Shown: one piece after another, positions 39,404-48,914 of the stretch
Numbering within the stretch: position 1 is the stretch's first letter
Layout: each line of letters opens with the position of its first letter
Origin: JBOFIQ01 sp051654905
Lineage (GTDB): Bacteria > Actinomycetota > Actinomycetes > Propionibacteriales > Propionibacteriaceae
Reading direction: 5' to 3'
Assembly (NCBI GenBank): GCA_051654905.1
Contig: JBOFYY010000111.1
Coordinates: forward strand, 124,001-188,000
DNA: 64,000 nucleotides
Position numbers and translations under genes: made by a program
The notes under the pieces: model-generated
Databases searched by the model: none
What the model was told of the DNA's origin: nothing
What the model saw: only the letters and a program-made list of their open reading frames with translations

Positions 39404-39930
39404 ATCTCTAAGCGTGCTGCAGCAGCCCATCCAGCTAAGTAACCTCTTGCTTTCTCTCGCTGCGGAACTTGTCGTAATAACTCCCAAAAAGCTGCTGAGT
39501 GCGAAGGCTCATATAGATGAGCTAATTCATGGCATATTACATAATCAACTACCCACTGCGGCATACTGCGCAAGTGATGCGACAAGCGAATAACTTTAGT
39601 TGTATGAGTACAGGAACCCCACCGAGAAGATTGGTTTGTTACCCACTTCACTTCATTGGGCAAAATGAGATATCCAGCTTGTAGTGCAACTACTGTTTTA
39701 TTGAGTTGCTTAGCACGGCGTAACAAATTGTTTTCATCGCTGTCTGCTAGCTGGTTAGCCTCTCTAGCTAGCAGTTTTGCCACTATATTAGCGACTAGTT
39801 TTTCTTCTTCTAATGCTGCTATTCCGGCTGGAACTTGAACAATAATAGTATTCCCGGATCTATGAGCTTGGATGGTTCGCACTCGTCGCTTGCTACGGCG
39901 AATCTCAACCGTAGGAGTGACATCACTCAT
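39391..39930 (-). CDS. YgjP-like (DUF45/M48-type) metallopeptidase
   Basis: A 179-residue zinc metallopeptidase. The metal site is HELAHLYEPSHSAAFW, with HExxH and a third His nine residues on; upstream WGSCTHTTKVIRLSHHL is the family signature. The frame is open to 40020, but GGAG 5 nt before the ATG at 39930 marks the start (MSDVTPTVEIRRSKRR). No signal or membrane segment is present, so it acts in the cytoplasm. The substrate is unknown. Confidence 0.88.
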   Translation of the reverse strand: MSDVTPTVEIRRSKRRVRTIQAHRSGNTIIVQVPAGIAALEEEKLVANIVAKLLAREANQLADSDENNLLRRAKQLNKTVVALQAGYLILPNEVKWVTNQSSRWGSCTHTTKVIRLSHHLRSMPQWVVDYVICHELAHLYEPSHSAAFWELLRQVPQREKARGYLAGWAAAARLEISDS

Positions 39931-40157
39931 ATATTCTCCGGAGACTACTAGCTGTTTATAAGGACAAGACCCCCAGGAACTCGGATCCGCTTGCCTTCCC
40001 CTGCTAGCGAACCGATTCATCTGAGGGCCTCGTGAAACTCAACATATCGGGCATAGGCATTCCCGTCAAATATAGGTGTCTCCCTAATTACAGTAAGTGT
40101 TGTCTGGTTCGTAAAAAACCTTGTTCTAATCTCTTAGGTCAGACAGAGTTAATTTTT

Positions 40158-40940
40158 ATGATATCTTTTCCCTCAATCATCTCTGGCTGCCCAGTTTTTG
40201 CTACTGATACCGGGATTCGAGTGGGTCATATTATCATTGACCAAGTTGATCCTGTTATAGCCAAAGGACTTCTCTTACTGGATGGAAATTGCAGTTCCCA
40301 ATACGCAGCACAGCAATACCAAATTGACTATACGATCTGGCAAAACGTTCTTACAATCCTTTCTGATAACAAGCTGCTCAAAAAAGTTACTCCTCTCACT
40401 GTCGCAGTTCTAGGAACAAGTCAGATCGCTGAAGCTATTGTGAGTTTGCTAAAACAAGATAACCATCATGTTCTCAGAGAAATATCTGAAACTAACAACC
40501 ATCATCTTGACTGCATTCTCATTGCACCTGCAACAACAGCTCTTGATGCAACTACCAAGTATCTAGTTACCAATTCGAGAGTACCTCATCTGCTTTGCTT
40601 ACCTGCTCCCGGCGGCGCTAGCGTCGGACCATTTATTTTCCCAGGAATTACTGCATGTTTAGGCTGCTGCGATGCAATTAGTCAACGTCACGATCCTTCA
40701 TGGGCTTGGCAATCAATAGAATTAGCTAATACGAAAGTAACAACATCTTCAGCTGCCGCCTGCTGGGCTGCTGGGCTTGCTATCAGCCAATTGGCAGCAT
40801 TACAGCAAGAAGAACTACCTGCTACAGCACAAGAAACTTGGCAACTACGAAACGGTATCTGTTATCAATACCTGTGGCAACCTGACCCCGATTGCTCCTG
40901 CCAACAAGAACAACAAGTAATAACCATGCTAGCAGCTTAA
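40158..40940 (+). CDS. ThiF/TOMM-partner-like protein, short form
   Basis: About 260 residues, similar to the actinobacterial proteins called ThiF family or TOMM leader-binding that lie between the YgjP-like and uvrD2 genes. A Rossmann-like strand VAVLGTSQIAEAI has an incomplete GxGxxG, and the C-terminal part has the zinc-ribbon-like CLGCCDAISQRHDPSW and CSC. No adenylation motifs are visible, so it is probably non-catalytic. The start is uncertain: the frame is open from 40032, and the ATG at 40158 has no clear ribosome binding site. Confidence 0.6.
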   Translation: MISFPSIISGCPVFATDTGIRVGHIIIDQVDPVIAKGLLLLDGNCSSQYAAQQYQIDYTIWQNVLTILSDNKLLKKVTPLTVAVLGTSQIAEAIVSLLKQDNHHVLREISETNNHHLDCILIAPATTALDATTKYLVTNSRVPHLLCLPAPGGASVGPFIFPGITACLGCCDAISQRHDPSWAWQSIELANTKVTTSSAAACWAAGLAISQLAALQQEELPATAQETWQLRNGICYQYLWQPDPDCSCQQEQQVITMLAA

Positions 40941-40964
40941 CAAATGCTCAGCTAAGCTAGTTAC

Positions 40965-41849
40965 GTGGATTTGCGACAGCTCCGATATTTCTTGACCATC
41001 GCTGACGCACGCAGTTTTACTGCTGCCGCTAAGACACTTATGGTCACTCAGCCTACACTTACCATGTCAATGAAAAAATTAGAATCTTCATTGGGAACCC
41101 CTCTATTCTATCAAGGAAGTCAAGGAATTCAGCTAACCTCATCTGGGCAACTTCTTTACGATGAAGGAAGTCGTATAATAGATGAGTTTATTATCCTTGA
41201 ACAGCGCATCCGAGGCAGAGAAGAAGATCCACGCGAAACTTTGCGTATCGGAATTACTGTACTTTTTTCAATGCAACTCATGCACCGCCTTGCTTCTTTT
41301 ATGGCAAAACATAAAAATGTTGAACTTACACTTATCCAAAATGGCTCCCGAGAACTTCAGCGTCAACTAGCTGCAGGAGAATTGGATTTAGGAGTCCTTT
41401 CTTTTCCTAAAATAGAACGTAGTATCTCTATAGATCCATTACCAGACCCTTATGGTTCATACTCGGTTTCAGTTGTCATGAGAAACGATAATCCACTTTC
41501 CAACTCAAAAACCCTAACTTTCTCTGATCTCAAGGATCAAGTTTTCTGCACTCTACCTAATAGTTTCGTCTTAGGAGATATGCTAGTTAAACGATGTTTA
41601 GCAGCTGGCTTTACTCCAAAATATGTATTTACCAACGATGACTGGGAGGTGTTATTATCTAACGTAAGAGCTACAGGCAGTATCTGCTTGCTCCCTTCAG
41701 CTTTCTCTAGACTATCAGCTTATAGAGATATATCTTGGATTCCCCTTGACGATAAAGCTAATTCTTTTTCTATTGGAATAGCTACTCGCCAAAATACTCC
41801 TTTAACCCCAACAATGGGAGCATTCATTAAAATCATTAAACAGACTTAA
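40965..41849 (+). CDS. LysR-family transcriptional regulator
   Basis: A 294-residue regulator starting at a GTG. The N-terminal winged helix (MDLRQLRYFLTIADARSFTA, then TQPTLTMSMKKLESSLGTPLF) is standard, followed by a periplasmic-binding-like effector domain (RIGITVLFSMQLM onwards). It lies 24 bp after the ThiF-like gene and faces the dehydrogenase operon across a strong terminator, so it is not in the classical divergent layout. It is the only regulator near the operon and is a candidate for its control. Base composition is more AT-rich than in the genes before it. Confidence 0.88.
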   Translation: MDLRQLRYFLTIADARSFTAAAKTLMVTQPTLTMSMKKLESSLGTPLFYQGSQGIQLTSSGQLLYDEGSRIIDEFIILEQRIRGREEDPRETLRIGITVLFSMQLMHRLASFMAKHKNVELTLIQNGSRELQRQLAAGELDLGVLSFPKIERSISIDPLPDPYGSYSVSVVMRNDNPLSNSKTLTFSDLKDQVFCTLPNSFVLGDMLVKRCLAAGFTPKYVFTNDDWEVLLSNVRATGSICLLPSAFSRLSAYRDISWIPLDDKANSFSIGIATRQNTPLTPTMGAFIKIIKQT

Positions 41850-42009
41850 AAAACTGAATAAAAGAAAGAACTAAAACCTCTATCGATAATTATTTCAAGC
41901 CAACCGAAAGCGGAATACTCCGAGTACTAATAGAGACACTCCTCAATAATCTATATTCATTCGACAGCCCCTAATTGCTTGCCCTTATATAGAAATTGCC
42001 CCAAAATAA

Positions 42010-42050
42010 GGATTGGGGGGTCAAGGAGTTTATCCTTGACCCCCCAATCC
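42010..42050. terminator. Strong bidirectional terminator between lysR and the dehydrogenase operon
   Basis: A perfect 18-bp stem (42010-42027 and 42033-42050) with a 5-nt loop; T-rich sequence flanks it on both sides. The preceding 160 bp (41850-42009) are AT-rich and hold no gene I can support. Confidence 0.93.
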
Positions 42051-42062
42051 TTTAATTAAATA

Positions 42063-43058
42063 CTAACCACTAGTAACCTCTAGCGGACTTATTCCCTTTT
42101 CTAAAAATGACACCAAAGAACCAACAGCAGCATAGACCATATCTTTTACAACACGATCAGTATAAAAAGCCACATGCGGAGTAAGAAATACATTCGGAAA
42201 AGAGCGAAGAATGGCAAGCTGATGATTATGAATAACATCGTGTCGTAAATCTTGATGAAAGTATTCCAAATCATGTTCAATGACATCAGCAGAAAGCGCT
42301 CTTACTTTTCCTGATTCAATAGCAGCTATGAGAGCATTTGTATCGATAAGCTCACCTCGACTGCAGTTGACGATTGTAACTCCTTCTTTCATCCGGTTAA
42401 AAGCAGCTTCATCAAGCATATGAACGTTACTATCAAGCAATGGTGCATGCAGCGTAATAACATCACATGTCTCCAAAAGCTCTTCGAGGCTTACGTAAGT
42501 AAGAATTTCAGATAGCTCTGGATTCTGATAAACATCATATCCAACTATCTCGCCACCAAACCCTTTTACAAGCTGCGCTACTTTGGCACCGATTCGCCCA
42601 GTTCCAATAATGCCAACCCGACTAGATCCTAGCTCTCGACCGCACGAACCAACTAAAGCATAATCCTGAATTGCAGAGCGAGCATTAATTTGCTTAACTT
42701 TTCGCAAAGCTATCAGCATCATCATGACGGTAAACTCTGCGACACCGTCTGGAGCATAAGTAGCATTAGATACTCTAATACCAAACTTAGTCGCTGCGGA
42801 AACATCAACATTGTCGTAACCAATAGAGCGTGTAGCAACAAACTTAATACCGCGTTCTGCTAGTTTACCCAAAAGTATTTCATCTAAGTGTGATTTTCCT
42901 AATACTGAAATAGCTTCAACAGCTACCGGAATAAGGTCAATGGTATCCATAGATAAAGGCTCTGCATGTAATCCCAAATCCGTTTTAAACTCCGAAGAAG
43001 CAAGTTCAAAACTATGGCGTTCATCGGGACGAACATCAAAACATTCTATAAGATTCAT
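42063..43058 (-). CDS. D-isomer 2-hydroxyacid dehydrogenase (D-lactate dehydrogenase/VanH-like)
   Basis: An NAD-dependent dehydrogenase of 331 residues interconverting 2-oxo and D-2-hydroxy acids. The coenzyme site is VGIIGTGRIGAKVA; catalytic Arg is in NCSRGELIDT, Glu in DVIEHDLEYF and His in TPHVAFYT. The overall layout, including TRSIGYDNVD, resembles D-lactate dehydrogenase and VanH. The substrate could be pyruvate or a branched-chain 2-oxo acid. It is the last gene of the operon, 2 bp after butyrate kinase, and would give the pathway a redox exit or entry. Confidence 0.85.
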   Translation of the reverse strand: MNLIECFDVRPDERHSFELASSEFKTDLGLHAEPLSMDTIDLIPVAVEAISVLGKSHLDEILLGKLAERGIKFVATRSIGYDNVDVSAATKFGIRVSNATYAPDGVAEFTVMMMLIALRKVKQINARSAIQDYALVGSCGRELGSSRVGIIGTGRIGAKVAQLVKGFGGEIVGYDVYQNPELSEILTYVSLEELLETCDVITLHAPLLDSNVHMLDEAAFNRMKEGVTIVNCSRGELIDTNALIAAIESGKVRALSADVIEHDLEYFHQDLRHDVIHNHQLAILRSFPNVFLTPHVAFYTDRVVKDMVYAAVGSLVSFLEKGISPLEVTSG

Positions 43059-43060
43059 GA

Positions 43061-44125
43061 TCAGCTTTCCATAACATTAGCAATTTCTTCGCCACGCAGT
43101 ACACGCAGCACACCACCTGCAAGTGCCGGCAATTCAGCTTCCCCCGGGTAAGGGTAGAACGGAGCAATAAAGTCAGTACGCTTGGAGACTTCATCACATA
43201 GTCGAGAAGAATGAGCCATACCGCCAGTAAGGATAAGACCATCTACTTTGCCAGCCAAAGTAGCTGCTAGCGAAGCCATACACTTAGCGACCTGCAGCCC
43301 CATAGCTGCAACTACGGTTTCCGCAGCGGTATCTCCAGCTTGAATACGTGATTCAATTTCACGCATATCAGTAGTGCCACAGTGCGAAAGCAGCCCGGCT
43401 TCTTTACGAAGTTTTGTCCCTAGCTCTGTTGGAGACATGGTTTTCAACAGAGTCGTAATCTCCTTAAGCGGTACCCCACCAGATCTTTCTGCTGAGAACT
43501 GAATTTCATCGTCGGAAACAAAATCAACAATCTCACCCTGGCAGTGAGCAGAAGCCGATGACCCTCCGCCCATATGAACCACAATAATATTTGCCTTTTT
43601 GTATCCCAGACCTAAGGTGTCAGCAAGATCCATCGCTACCGCACGCATATTTAAGTGATGTCCAATGGATTTACGCTCGACTCCTTTTAGACCAGTCAAA
43701 CGAGCAATATCTGTCATAGAGTCAACAGTTACTGGATCATAAATAAATGCTGGACAATCTACTATGCCGAAATCACGAGCAACCTCACGCGCCAGCGCAC
43801 CTCCTAAGTTAGAAGCGTGGTCAAGGACTGGACGGTTGCGAAGCTGATCAATCAAAGCGTCATTAACCACATAAGCGCCTGGTTTAACTGGACCGATAAG
43901 CCCACCTCGACCTGCAGTAGCGTCGAATACCATCCCTGAATGACGAGATTCTAAGATTGTTTTAATATCGTTATAGCGACGTTCGAGTTGATCAAAAACA
44001 CTCGTCATTCCTGCAAAATCAGTAGCATCATAATTAATAGTTTCACGCCATAGCTCAGCTGTATCTTCGAAAGCAGCGATCTTGGTTGAAGTAGCGCCAG
44101 GATTGACAGTCAGAATGTAAGTCAT
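43061..44125 (-). CDS. buk: Butyrate kinase (branched-chain fatty acid kinase)
   Basis: A 354-residue acetokinase-family enzyme that makes ATP from acyl-phosphate and ADP. The phosphate site is TVNPGATSTKIAAF at the N-terminus, followed by GRGGLIGPVKPGAYVV and the VHMGGGSSASAHCQGEI segment typical of Buk rather than acetate kinase. It overlaps ptb by 4 bp, the usual ptb-buk pairing. With the upstream dehydrogenase it completes a route from 2-oxo acid to carboxylic acid plus ATP. Confidence 0.93.
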   Translation of the reverse strand: MTYILTVNPGATSTKIAAFEDTAELWRETINYDATDFAGMTSVFDQLERRYNDIKTILESRHSGMVFDATAGRGGLIGPVKPGAYVVNDALIDQLRNRPVLDHASNLGGALAREVARDFGIVDCPAFIYDPVTVDSMTDIARLTGLKGVERKSIGHHLNMRAVAMDLADTLGLGYKKANIIVVHMGGGSSASAHCQGEIVDFVSDDEIQFSAERSGGVPLKEITTLLKTMSPTELGTKLRKEAGLLSHCGTTDMREIESRIQAGDTAAETVVAAMGLQVAKCMASLAATLAGKVDGLILTGGMAHSSRLCDEVSKRTDFIAPFYPYPGEAELPALAGGVLRVLRGEEIANVMES

Positions 44126-45030
44126 CGGGTTGCTCCCATAGCAATAGCAAGTAAGAGTGAATAGTATTTTTCGTCAGCAGTAGCCGAGCGAGACACTAGA
44201 ACAATCGGTGCGCTAGCCCCTAACACCAGACCAGCCATCAGCCCATTACCAAAAACAAAGAGTGCTTTAGAGAACGCATTAGCTGAAACAATATCTGGAG
44301 CAACAATGATATCTGCGTCCCCTTGAATGCGTCCTTGCCAACCTTTTTCTTTAGCACTACGTGGAACTAGCGCAAGATCAACTGAAAGTGGACCTTCAAC
44401 TACAGCTTCCTGATCTGCGACCGAAGCAGCATACTCGGCTTGCATGACAGAACTTGCTAGTTTGGGCATCACAGTTTCAGCCATCGACAGTAAAGCTGTT
44501 TTAGGGTTATTATTCCCCATCGCTGCCATGACCTGTCGTGCGTGATCAATTAGTGCCGGCAGATCTTCGATAGTAGGCGTCAACATCATGCCACCATCAG
44601 TTAAAGCAATTAAACGCCTCAGATCACGATTTTCTAAAATCGCAACATGACTAAGCAAATTACTAGTACGGATACCTGTTTCTTTATTGACTACTGGCTT
44701 AAGGAATTCCCCAGAAGTGAGATGCCCCTTCATAAGAATCTGGCAGCGCCCTTCGCGTATTAAGCGAACTCCTTCTATCGCAGCCATATTAGCATCCGAA
44801 ATATTTACGACTTCATAGTCGCCCCGAGGGAGGCGATCATCAATAAGATTAATGATCGCCTCCTCATCATCAATGAATACAGGAATAACAAATCCGGCTT
44901 TAGCTGCTCGAATTACAGAATCAATGGCATGCTCATCTGCAGCTTTCACTACAGCAACTCGCAATAATTCGGCAGAGCTTGACCTATCTAGAAGCAATGA
45001 TTCAATCTGAGCTAAAGTATTTATTATCAT
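44122..45030 (-). CDS. ptb: Phosphate butyryltransferase
   Basis: A 302-residue phosphotransacetylase-family enzyme converting acyl-CoA and phosphate to acyl-phosphate and CoA. Motifs include ILMKGHLTSGEFLKPV and LTDGGMMLTPTIEDLPALI, which are characteristic of Ptb. It may accept butyryl-, isobutyryl-, isovaleryl- or, less well, acetyl-CoA; the sequence alone does not decide. It precedes buk with a 4-bp overlap. Confidence 0.93.
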   Translation of the reverse strand: MIINTLAQIESLLLDRSSSAELLRVAVVKAADEHAIDSVIRAAKAGFVIPVFIDDEEAIINLIDDRLPRGDYEVVNISDANMAAIEGVRLIREGRCQILMKGHLTSGEFLKPVVNKETGIRTSNLLSHVAILENRDLRRLIALTDGGMMLTPTIEDLPALIDHARQVMAAMGNNNPKTALLSMAETVMPKLASSVMQAEYAASVADQEAVVEGPLSVDLALVPRSAKEKGWQGRIQGDADIIVAPDIVSANAFSKALFVFGNGLMAGLVLGASAPIVLVSRSATADEKYYSLLLAIAMGATR

Positions 45031-45061
45031 AGTTATTCCTGTTCTTACATCAATAGGGAAA

Positions 45062-46171
45062 TCAGGCGATATCCAATTTGTAATCTTCGGCCTTAATTAT
45101 CTTCAACTGCTTAACAAAAATCCAATTAAAAATAAAACCAAGAAGTACGGGGGTAACAATAAAAGCAACCAAAGCCTTGATCAAAGAAACTATCCCCCAG
45201 CCCACCCCAGATAGGTAGGCTAGCGGTCCCACCAGGCCAGAGAATCCAAACCCTGCAGACATAGGAGTCCCAGTAATATTGAGAAGAGCTGCCACCAAGC
45301 CACATACCGCAGCATTACATATAATTGGGAGCATGATCTTTGGTTTTGCCAACACCTTAGGCATAGACATCTTTGGAGAACCAATAAAATGAGCTAAGCA
45401 AACTCCATGGGAGTTTACGCTCCACCCCGCAATAGCCAATCCGAATCCCGCAGCACACACACCAAGATTTCCAGCTCCAGATCCCATACCTGCCAACGAA
45501 ATCGCTAAAGCTATGCCAACGGTTGTGATTGGAGAAACGATCAAGAGCGAGAACACAATTGCGATAAGCACTGCCATTACGATAGGCGTCAACCCCAATA
45601 ATCCTGAAACTCCCTTACCTATCCATGTTGTAATCATCATGACGTAAGGCAAAATAAGGCGACCAATAACGCCTGCTGTCAAAAGAACAGTAACTGGAAT
45701 AATAAGAATTGCATAGGTTTGGAGATTCTTGATGCTCTTCTGTAGAAGCATCACTACCCCACAAGCCAATGCAGCAGTAATACCAATATTTATAACATCC
45801 CCTGTGCCTTTAAGCGTCATAGCATTTTTCTCACCAAACGTAACAGCACCTCCAGCAAATTCTACAGCAAGAGCCACCGCTCCTTGAGCAATCGGCGGGA
45901 ATTTAAACGACTGCGCCGCTAAAACTCCAACAACTAAACCAAGCATGCCATTACACATAGCTGTTGCTTTAATAATAATAGTTAGCCACGTAGCGCCAGG
46001 AGCAGCAGATAAAATAGCCTTAGAAATTTCTCCAGCTAATGCCCCGGGGATAAGAGCAATAACTGTCCCTAATGCCAGAGCATTAAGAATATTCATAGTA
46101 TAAGAGCCAGCAGTAATTTTACCTGCCATTCCTGCAACTGGTAACGCGGCCTGCTTAGAAGCATTCGTCAT
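45062..46171 (-). CDS. Orphan PF13303-type EIIC-like permease
   Basis: A 369-residue protein with about ten membrane helices. It fits the PTS_EIIC_2 (PF13303) family; marks are NSHGVCLAHFIGSPKMSMP and GFGFSGLVGPLAYLSGVGWG. No EIIA or EIIB domain or gene is nearby, so sugar phosphotransfer is doubtful. Embedded between lpd and ptb, it more likely moves a substrate or product of the pathway, such as a 2-oxo, 2-hydroxy or short-chain acid. That is inference. It ends 31 bp before ptb. Confidence 0.78.
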   Translation of the reverse strand: MTNASKQAALPVAGMAGKITAGSYTMNILNALALGTVIALIPGALAGEISKAILSAAPGATWLTIIIKATAMCNGMLGLVVGVLAAQSFKFPPIAQGAVALAVEFAGGAVTFGEKNAMTLKGTGDVINIGITAALACGVVMLLQKSIKNLQTYAILIIPVTVLLTAGVIGRLILPYVMMITTWIGKGVSGLLGLTPIVMAVLIAIVFSLLIVSPITTVGIALAISLAGMGSGAGNLGVCAAGFGLAIAGWSVNSHGVCLAHFIGSPKMSMPKVLAKPKIMLPIICNAAVCGLVAALLNITGTPMSAGFGFSGLVGPLAYLSGVGWGIVSLIKALVAFIVTPVLLGFIFNWIFVKQLKIIKAEDYKLDIA

Positions 46172-46185
46172 ATCAAAAATAACCT

Positions 46186-47598
46186 TTACTGGTGAATAGG
46201 GTGGCCAAGAGCTACTTCTGCAGCATCCATAACCATCTCGGACAATGTGGGATGACTATGAATTGTCATAGACACATCTTCTAGTGTTAAAAGATTCTCA
46301 ATAGCAAGTGTGATCTCGGCAAGCATCTCTGATACGCCTGGTCCTACTAGCTGAGCACCGACAAGTCGCCCTGTCGCTTTCTCAGCAACCAAACGTACGA
46401 AACCTGTCTTATTAGCCATCGAAAGCGAACGTCCATTACCGCCAAAGGCAAACTTGGCAACAGTAACGTCCATACCTTCTTCTTTAGCTGCCGCCTTAGT
46501 TAAACCGACAGTAGCGATCTCAGGTGAGGTGTAACAAACTGTTGGCATCGCCTGATAATCCACAGCAACTCCTGGAACTCCAGCAATCGCTTCAGCAGCA
46601 ACTTTACCTTCGTAACTAGCTTTATGAGCTAATGGCGCACCTTTGACGATGTCACCAATGGCATAGATATGACTCAGTGAAGTCCTACCCTGCTCATCAA
46701 CTGGAATGAGACCTCGCTCATCAGTTTCCAACCCAATAAGTTCCAATCCCAGATCATCGGTATTGGGGCGGCGCCCTACTGTCACAACACAGTAGTCTGC
46801 GGTAACTTGCTCAATAGTTCCGTTGATTTCATAAGAAACCGTTACCTTGCCAGCATCGCTCTTGTAACCAGTAGCCTTAGCTTTCGTCACGATTTCGACG
46901 TCGTTAGCTTTCAGCTCTTCAATGACTGGCCGAGTAAGATCTGGCTCGAATCCGCTCATTACTGCATCTAGACCTTCGAGAACTGTAATTTTTGTTCCAA
47001 AAGCAGCATAAGCACTAGCTAATTCCATACCGATATAGCCACCGCCAACAAAGACCATAGATTCTGGAATCTGAGGCAAGTTAAGCGCACCTGTGGAGTC
47101 CAAAACCCGGTCTCCAAAAGGCAAACTAGGAATCTCTATGGGACGGCCACCTGTAGCAATAATTGCATTCTGGAATCGATATGTCTGTCCAGTAACATCA
47201 TCAATCATTACCCGCAGCGTATGATCATCAATGAAGTGTGCTTCGCCACGAACAATCTGAACTTTATTCTTCTTCAGCAGCATTTCGATACCACTGGTCA
47301 GCGGAGCCACCACATCATTGTCTTTCCAATTCTGTGTAGCTGAAAAGTCAATCACTGTTTCGGTATTTATGACTCCAAATAAGTTCTGATGCTTGCTATT
47401 TTCATAGTGATGCGCAGCACTAATAAGAGCTTTCGAAGGAATGCATCCCACATTGAGACAGACTCCCCCAATGAAAGTCTTCTCTACAATCACTACTTTT
47501 TTACCCAGCTGAGCGGCACGAATCGCTGCCACGTATCCACCTGGACCTGAACCGATGACTACCGTATCGGCCTCTAGAGCAAAGTCTCCTACAACCAT
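46186..47598 (-). CDS. lpdA: Dihydrolipoyl dehydrogenase (E3)
   Basis: A 470-residue flavoprotein that reoxidises the lipoyl group of E2 with NAD. The FAD site is VIGSGPGGYVAAIRAAQLG, the redox disulfide is GGVCLNVGCIPSKALI, the NAD site is VFVGGGYIGMELASAYAAFG, and the active His-Glu pair is in HSHPTLSEMVMDA. It starts 6 bp after the E2 stop. Besides this complex it could also serve Kgd, since no other E3 gene is in the window. Confidence 0.95.
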   Translation of the reverse strand: MVVGDFALEADTVVIGSGPGGYVAAIRAAQLGKKVVIVEKTFIGGVCLNVGCIPSKALISAAHHYENSKHQNLFGVINTETVIDFSATQNWKDNDVVAPLTSGIEMLLKKNKVQIVRGEAHFIDDHTLRVMIDDVTGQTYRFQNAIIATGGRPIEIPSLPFGDRVLDSTGALNLPQIPESMVFVGGGYIGMELASAYAAFGTKITVLEGLDAVMSGFEPDLTRPVIEELKANDVEIVTKAKATGYKSDAGKVTVSYEINGTIEQVTADYCVVTVGRRPNTDDLGLELIGLETDERGLIPVDEQGRTSLSHIYAIGDIVKGAPLAHKASYEGKVAAEAIAGVPGVAVDYQAMPTVCYTSPEIATVGLTKAAAKEEGMDVTVAKFAFGGNGRSLSMANKTGFVRLVAEKATGRLVGAQLVGPGVSEMLAEITLAIENLLTLEDVSMTIHSHPTLSEMVMDAAEVALGHPIHQ

Positions 47599-47603
47599 AG
47601 TTT

Positions 47604-48902
47604 TCAGCTCTCTGCCAGAAGAAGGTCAGGATCATTCAGTAGCATCTTAAATTCATTAAGTGCTGATTGAGCAGTAACACCATCAATAAGACGATGATCA
47701 AAAGCGAAAGAAATCTTGCAGATAGGTCTAAGAACTGGCTGCCGGTCCTCATCTGGCACGAATTCTTCCTCAAATCGACCAATCCCAATGATGCATGATT
47801 CTGGAGCATTTATGATCGGAGTAGACCAGACACCGCCAATAGCGGCTCCTCCTACATTGGTTATGGTTAACGATCCTTGGGACATATCCACAGTTGTTAA
47901 CTGACCATTCTTTGCTTTTTCACCATTAGTTACGATGTCACTAGCAATTTCAAATAGAGACTTCCGATCAGCCTCAGCTACTACTGGTACGAAAAGTCCA
48001 CTATCGGTGTTAGTAGCAACCCCTACATTGTAGGTATTCCGATAGCACAGCTCGCCAGCTTCCATATCCACGAAACCATTCATTTCGGGGAACTTCTTAA
48101 GCATGGCAACAGCAGCTTTGACCACATATGGGGTGTAAGTAAGATTGATATCACGTTTAGCAGCAACTGGCTTTAGGCGTGCTCGATGAGCTACTAACGC
48201 TGAAACATCAACCTTATCTAGCACTGTAACAACTGGAACCGTCTGTACCGTATGAGTCAAAGCTTTATTGGTTGCTCGACGCATAGGAGTCATTTTTTCG
48301 CGACGAATCTCCCCTACTACAACCGGCTTTGTCGCTACCTGATCTGAAACAGCATCGACGACTGGAGCAGAAACTTCCGCGATAACAGGAGCAGTATTTG
48401 CAGTAGTAGCTACCACCGCACCCAAGCCTCCAGCTAGGAATGCTTCGACGTCTGCCATCGTTACTTTCCCATGTGCGCCAGTTGCAGGAACTATCGTCAG
48501 ATCCACACCCTTTTCACGAGCATATTTACGCACTCGTGGAATAGCAATGCTACGAATATCGACATCTGTCCGCGCAGCAATTGGAGCAGCTGTTGTTGGC
48601 TGTGAAGTCACGCTCTGACTGGGTTGCTCAGCAACAACAACCGGAGCTTCTTTGCCTGAAGAATTCGCTGTTTCAATGTCGCAAATAGGTTTCTTAACTA
48701 AGGCCATTTCGCCTTCAGCAAAGTAACGTTTTAGAACCGTTCCAGCTACTGGAGATGGTAACTCTGCCATTGCTTTGTCTGACTGAATCTCCAGCAGAAT
48801 TTGGTCTTCAGTAACAACGTCACCTTCTTTTACCATCCACCGAACAACTTCAGCCTCGTGAGTACCTTCGCCAATATCAGGCAATAAAAACTGGTAAACC
48901 AT
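47604..48902 (-). CDS. 2-Oxo acid dehydrogenase E2 (dihydrolipoyl acyltransferase)
   Basis: A 432-residue E2 core. One lipoyl domain has DKA with lipoyl-Lys43. An Ala/Thr/Pro/Val-rich linker follows, then a subunit-binding domain (IAIPRVRKYAREKGVDL and GAHGKVTMADVEAFL), a second flexible linker, and the acyltransferase domain with the active-site motif AFDHRLIDGVTAQ. Such an E2 can belong to pyruvate or branched-chain complexes. It lies between E1 beta and E3 in the order A-B-C-D. Confidence 0.94.
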   Translation of the reverse strand: MVYQFLLPDIGEGTHEAEVVRWMVKEGDVVTEDQILLEIQSDKAMAELPSPVAGTVLKRYFAEGEMALVKKPICDIETANSSGKEAPVVVAEQPSQSVTSQPTTAAPIAARTDVDIRSIAIPRVRKYAREKGVDLTIVPATGAHGKVTMADVEAFLAGGLGAVVATTANTAPVIAEVSAPVVDAVSDQVATKPVVVGEIRREKMTPMRRATNKALTHTVQTVPVVTVLDKVDVSALVAHRARLKPVAAKRDINLTYTPYVVKAAVAMLKKFPEMNGFVDMEAGELCYRNTYNVGVATNTDSGLFVPVVAEADRKSLFEIASDIVTNGEKAKNGQLTTVDMSQGSLTITNVGGAAIGGVWSTPIINAPESCIIGIGRFEEEFVPDEDRQPVLRPICKISFAFDHRLIDGVTAQSALNEFKMLLNDPDLLLAES

Positions 48903-48914
48903 GCTCGCCTCTCC

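Noticed and set aside
45062..46171. Sugar-specific PTS permease
   Set aside because: No EIIA/EIIB domain or sugar gene lies nearby, so a named sugar substrate would be a guess.
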